Shown here piece after piece: positions 3,721 to 6,778 of a DNA stretch of 6,778 nucleotides. This DNA is from an uncultured Bacillota bacterium (GTDB taxonomy: Bacteria; Bacillota_I; Bacilli_A; RF39; UBA660). The position numbers and the translations under genes were made by a program. The notes below the pieces were generated by a model. That model was not told where the DNA came from. It was given only the letters and a program-made list of their open reading frames with translations, and did not search any database. The stretch lies in NCBI GenBank assembly GCA_905200435.1, contig CAJKKJ010000046.1, forward strand, positions 1 to 6,778, read 5' to 3'. How positions within the stretch are numbered: the stretch's first letter is position 1; every line of letters begins with the position of its first letter.

Positions 3721-5860
3721 ACCTAAGGAAAGTTTAAAAGCTAAAGATTTTAAAAGTGCGATTTTAAGACTTTTTAAAGAGTTGAAACCTTTTAAGGTTA
3801 TGATTATTGTAGCTGTTGTTTTATCTACTGTTAGTTCTTTGCTTGCTATTTTTACACCTAATGTTTTATCTAAACTTACTAATAAAATATCTGAGGGTTT
3901 AATAATAAATAAGGATAATTTGAATACTATTTATACTAGTGTTAGTAATGATTTGAGTGAAGATAAAATTAAAGATTTTACTTCTAAAATTATTGATTTG
4001 AAAAAGTTTAGTGAAAGTGGTATTGATAGTTTAAAGGATAGTACTTATAATGGTGTCTTAATTACTAAAGAGGATAAAACTAAATTTTTAAAGTTTGAGA
4101 ATACTAAAGAATTACCTGATTCTATTGCTTCAGTTTTAATTAATGATGTTGTAGTAGAAGGAAAGGTAATTAAGGGCGTTGATATTGCTAAATTATCTGG
4201 TTTGATGGGAATTAATGATCAGACAGAAATTTATAAAAAACTTGATGAAATGCCTGATTCTATTAGGGAAGCTATTAAACCTAATATGGATATGAAAGGT
4301 ATTAAAAATTTAGCTATATTTTTAGTTACTGTTTATTTGATAAGTGCTATATTTAATTATGTTGAATCTATACTTATGACAGAAGCTTCTAATAAATTTG
4401 CTTTTAAATTAAGGAGTAGAATTGGCACTAAATTAAATAAGCTTCCTTTGAAATTTTTTGATCAAAACCAAACTGGTGACACTTTATCAAGAATAACTAA
4501 TGATGTCGATACTGTTGCTCAGTCAATGGATCAATCAATTGCTTCTTTAGTTAGCGCGCTTGCTTTATTTATTGGGACAATTGTAATGATGTTTATAACT
4601 AATAGTATAATGGCTATTACCGCTATTCTTTCTAGTTTATTTGGTTTTATATTTATGTTTATGGTTTTGTCAAAATCACAGAAGTATTTTACTTTAAGAC
4701 AAAAGGAACTTGGTAATTTAAATGCTCATATTGAAGAAACTTATTCTGGTCTTAATGTTATAAAAACTTACAATGGTTCAAAGATTGTTAATGAAAAATT
4801 TGATGATTTGAATAAAAAGATGTATGTTGCCAATAAAAAGAGTAGGTTTTTATCTGGTTTAATGATGCCGATGATGCATTTTGTTGGTAACTTTGGTTAT
4901 GTTGCTGTTTGTATTGTTGGTGCTTTACTTGTTTTAGATGGCAAGACTGATTTTGGTACAATTGTTGCATTTATTACTTATGTTAGATTATTTACTTCAC
5001 CACTTTCACAGATTGCAGAAGCTATGACTAGTTTACAGACTGTTGCTGCTTCTAGTGAGAGAGTATTTGAATTTTTGGATGAGAAAGAGATGTCTGGTGA
5101 AAGAAATATTGTTAAAAAATTAGATACTGTTAAGGGTAATGTTGAGTTTAAAAATGTTTCTTTTAAATATGATGGTAATTTAGAGAATACAATTAATAAT
5201 TTTAGTGCTCATATTAAAGCTGGCTCTAAGGTTGCAATTGTTGGTCCAACAGGTGCTGGTAAAACAACTATGGTTAATTTACTTATGAAATTCTATGATA
5301 TTACTGATGGTGATATTACGATTGATGGGGTATCTATTAAGGATCTAACTAGGTCTAATATTCATGATTTATTTACAATGGTATTACAAGATACTTGGGT
5401 ATTTAATGGTACTATTAGAGAAAATATTGTTTTTAATAGGGAAAATATCAGTGATAAAGAGGTAGAAATTGTTTCTAAGATAGTTGGTCTTGATCATTTT
5501 GTTAAGACTTTACCAGATGGTTATGATACTGTTATTACTGATGGGGATAGTATTTCTTCTGGTCAAAAACAATTACTTACTATTGCTAGAGGTATTTTAC
5601 AGAATACACCTTTACTTATTTTGGATGAAGCAACTAGTAATGTTGATACGAGAACGGAGGAACTTGTCCAGAAAGCTATGGATAAGTTGTCTGAAAACAA
5701 AACTTCTTTTATAATTGCCCATCGTTTGTCAACTATTAAGAATGCTGATTTGATTTTAGTTATGAAAGATGGTAATATTATAGAACAAGGTTCACATGAT
5801 GAATTGATTGAAAAAAATGGTTTTTATGCTGAACTTTATAATTCACAGTTTGAATTATAG
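3713..5860 (+). CDS. Heterodimeric ABC exporter, half 2 (catalytic-site subunit with extracellular domain; BmrD-like)
   Basis: With 715 residues this half is much longer than the usual 580-600. The extra length is a mainly polar stretch (about 52-197) between helix 1 (29-49) and helix 2 (198-220), a position facing outside the cell; BmrD of Bacillus subtilis carries an extracellular domain at the same place. The remaining helices are near 276-296, 299-320, 386-407 and 413-430. The nucleotide-binding domain has Walker A GPTGAGKTT (511-519), Q-loop Q559, Walker B LLILD (634-638) with the catalytic E639, and H-loop H670, all intact. Its signature is ISSGQ (614-618) instead of (L/I)SGGQ. In a heterodimer that signature faces the degenerate ATP site of half 1, while half 1's intact ISGGQ completes this subunit's active site, so the two halves fit as a pair. 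The CDF gene follows after seven bases. Confidence 0.92.
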   Translation: MPRPKESLKAKDFKSAILRLFKELKPFKVMIIVAVVLSTVSSLLAIFTPNVLSKLTNKISEGLIINKDNLNTIYTSVSNDLSEDKIKDFTSKIIDLKKFSESGIDSLKDSTYNGVLITKEDKTKFLKFENTKELPDSIASVLINDVVVEGKVIKGVDIAKLSGLMGINDQTEIYKKLDEMPDSIREAIKPNMDMKGIKNLAIFLVTVYLISAIFNYVESILMTEASNKFAFKLRSRIGTKLNKLPLKFFDQNQTGDTLSRITNDVDTVAQSMDQSIASLVSALALFIGTIVMMFITNSIMAITAILSSLFGFIFMFMVLSKSQKYFTLRQKELGNLNAHIEETYSGLNVIKTYNGSKIVNEKFDDLNKKMYVANKKSRFLSGLMMPMMHFVGNFGYVAVCIVGALLVLDGKTDFGTIVAFITYVRLFTSPLSQIAEAMTSLQTVAASSERVFEFLDEKEMSGERNIVKKLDTVKGNVEFKNVSFKYDGNLENTINNFSAHIKAGSKVAIVGPTGAGKTTMVNLLMKFYDITDGDITIDGVSIKDLTRSNIHDLFTMVLQDTWVFNGTIRENIVFNRENISDKEVEIVSKIVGLDHFVKTLPDGYDTVITDGDSISSGQKQLLTIARGILQNTPLLILDEATSNVDTRTEELVQKAMDKLSENKTSFIIAHRLSTIKNADLILVMKDGNIIEQGSHDELIEKNGFYAELYNSQFEL

Positions 5861-5864
5861 GAGG
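5859..5864 (+). promoter_or_regulatory. Ribosome binding site of the CDF gene, fused to the preceding stop codon
   Basis: A perfect AGGAGG begins with the last two bases of the TAG stop of the second ABC gene (5858-5860). Only three bases separate it from the ATG at 5868, shorter than usual. It still picks this start over the in-frame ATG at 5808, which lies inside the ABC gene and would add 20 residues unlike any CDF N-terminus. Confidence 0.6.
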
Positions 5865-5867
5865 AAT

Positions 5868-6734
5868 ATGAAATTTAAAAAGATAAAAAGAGCTAGTATT
5901 TTAGGAATTATTGGTAATTCATTTTTGCTTGTGATTAAAGGCATAATAGGGTTTATTAGTGGGAGTAAAGCTATGATAGCTGACTCCCTTAATAGCGCTT
6001 CTGATATTTTTTCTTCTATTATGACTTTTATAGGTAATAAGATTGCTTCTGTTCCTAGAGATGATGATCATAATTTGGGCCATGGTAAGGCAGAATATAT
6101 TTATTCTTTATTAATTAGTATTGTTATGATTTTGGTTTCTTTGATTACTATAAAGGATTCTGTATTATCTTTAATATATAAGAATACTTATAAATTTAAT
6201 ATATATTTGATTATTGTATGTATTATTACTATTGTTGTAAAATTATTTTTGTATTTGTATACTAATAGTATTTATAAGAAATATAAATCTTTATTAATTA
6301 AAGCGAATTCGAAAGATCATTTTAATGATTGTATTTTGACTTTACTTAACTTAATTTCAATTATTTTATCTTATTATGGCATTTACTTTGTTGACGGTAT
6401 AGTAGGTATTATAATTGCATCATTTATTTTAGTTACTGGTTTAAAAATATATAAGGAATCTTATGATGTTTTAATGGATAAATCCATTTCTTTAGATACT
6501 AAAAAAAGAGTTATTGATATTATTAATAAACATAGTGAGGTTAAAAAAATCAATCATTTTAATTCAACACCTGTTGGATATAAATATCAAATTTCATTTA
6601 CTATATTTGTTGATGGTAATTTAAGTACTTTTGAAAGTCATAAGATTGCTGATAGTCTAGAGAAAGAAATAACTGGTACAATTGATGATATTTATTTAAC
6701 TGTTATACATGTTAATCCGATTGCGAGCAAGTAA
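5868..6734 (+). CDS. Cation diffusion facilitator, probably a manganese exporter (MntE/MneP-type)
   Basis: This 288-residue protein has six membrane helices (about 11-31, 36-58, 77-99, 113-133, 155-175, 177-191) and a cytoplasmic C-terminal domain, as in CDF metal/proton antiporters. The family motif DDDHNLGHGKAEY (65-77) is present, giving likely site B ligands D65, H68 and H72. At the transport site, helix 2 has N42-x3-D46 (in MIADSLNSASD) and helix 5 has D150-x3-D154 (in ANSKDHFND). This Asn-Asp/Asp-Asp set is described for Mn(II)-exporting CDF proteins such as MntE, whereas Zn exporters have His at one or two of these positions. The C-terminal domain ends in VIHVNP and keeps several histidines (H222, H230, H258, H281). 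It would pump Mn2+, possibly Fe2+, out of the cytoplasm. It is the last gene of the marR-ABC operon. The CDF assignment is firm; the metal is inferred. Confidence 0.9.
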   Translation: MKFKKIKRASILGIIGNSFLLVIKGIIGFISGSKAMIADSLNSASDIFSSIMTFIGNKIASVPRDDDHNLGHGKAEYIYSLLISIVMILVSLITIKDSVLSLIYKNTYKFNIYLIIVCIITIVVKLFLYLYTNSIYKKYKSLLIKANSKDHFNDCILTLLNLISIILSYYGIYFVDGIVGIIIASFILVTGLKIYKESYDVLMDKSISLDTKKRVIDIINKHSEVKKINHFNSTPVGYKYQISFTIFVDGNLSTFESHKIADSLEKEITGTIDDIYLTVIHVNPIASK

Positions 6735-6747
6735 CTTGCTCTTTTTT
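6725..6747 (+). terminator. Intrinsic terminator of the operon, with the stop codon as its loop
   Basis: GAGCAAG (6725-6731) and CTTGCTC (6735-6741) pair perfectly over seven base pairs. The three loop bases are exactly the TAA stop of the CDF gene, and six T follow (6742-6747). The left arm encodes the last residues of the protein. It should end the whole marR operon. Confidence 0.88.
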
Positions 6748-6749
6748 AT

Positions 6750-6778
6750 TTGCTTTTTTATCTGCTTGATTGTATAAT
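6750..6778 (+). promoter_or_regulatory. Possible promoter for a gene beyond the window
   Basis: A perfect TATAAT (6773-6778) ends the window, with TTGCTT (6750-6755) exactly 17 bases upstream. The -35 match is limited to TTG. Lying just after a strong terminator, it could start the next plus-strand gene, which is not visible. Confidence 0.35.

Noticed and set aside
4788..4970. Open frame of 60 codons on the minus strand inside the second ABC gene
   Set aside because: Its Gln/His/Ser-rich composition is what an antisense reading of AT-rich coding sequence gives; no start signals are seen.
5484..5714. Open frame of 76 codons inside the second ABC gene
   Set aside because: It is a Leu-rich shifted reading of the signature, Walker B and H-loop region of the real protein.
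614..6734. Mycoplasma-type genetic code (TGA as Trp)
   Set aside because: Tryptophan is written TGG in the genes examined, the exporter gene ends at TGA with a family-typical length, and the other long frames contain no TGA.

Overview
The window is strongly AT-rich. It has Shine-Dalgarno (SD) sites of the AGGAGG type, tRNA genes that encode their own CCA ends, and one gene ending in TGA while tryptophan is written TGG. This suggests a low-GC Bacillota (Firmicutes) genome using the standard bacterial code, not the Mycoplasma code. The operon style and proteins would fit an uncultured gut Bacilli or Clostridia lineage, but the species cannot be told from the sequence.

Left end (1-422). The last 31 codons of an NCS2-type uracil/xanthine permease end at 98. 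The next 324 bases hold no convincing protein gene but are unusually structured: two hairpins sharing a TGCACAA arm (121-147 and 173-189), three abutting hairpins (249-319) behind a perfect minus-strand TATAAT box, and a terminator hairpin (364-389). The irregular hairpins carry G-U pairs only when read on the minus strand, so I propose a minus-strand small RNA here.

Middle left (423-1450, minus strand). A two-gene tRNA operon, Gln(CTG) then Thr(CGT), has a very good promoter that overlaps the stop codon of the gene upstream. That gene encodes a small membrane protein of the ArsP_2 / putative manganese exporter family, with an obvious internal duplication and a Cys/His-rich central loop.

Right (1533-6747, plus strand). 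A tight four-gene operon reads MarR-type repressor, ABC exporter half 1, ABC exporter half 2, CDF metal exporter. The first two junctions overlap by 8 bases and the third has a 7-base gap. It ends at a terminator whose loop is the stop codon of the last gene. The ABC pair is a heterodimer of the BmrCD/LmrCD/TM287-288 type: half 1 carries the degenerate Walker B and H-loop, and half 2 carries the degenerate signature motif and a large extracellular domain. The CDF protein has the Asn-Asp-Asp-Asp site expected of manganese exporters.

How it may work together. A 22-bp dyad between the divergent genes overlaps the -35 boxes of both proposed promoters, so the MarR protein could control its own operon and the divergent metal exporter. 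Two unrelated families linked to manganese export would then sit on either side of one repressor, with a multidrug-type ABC exporter between them. This is inference from arrangement and motifs; no function has been demonstrated here.
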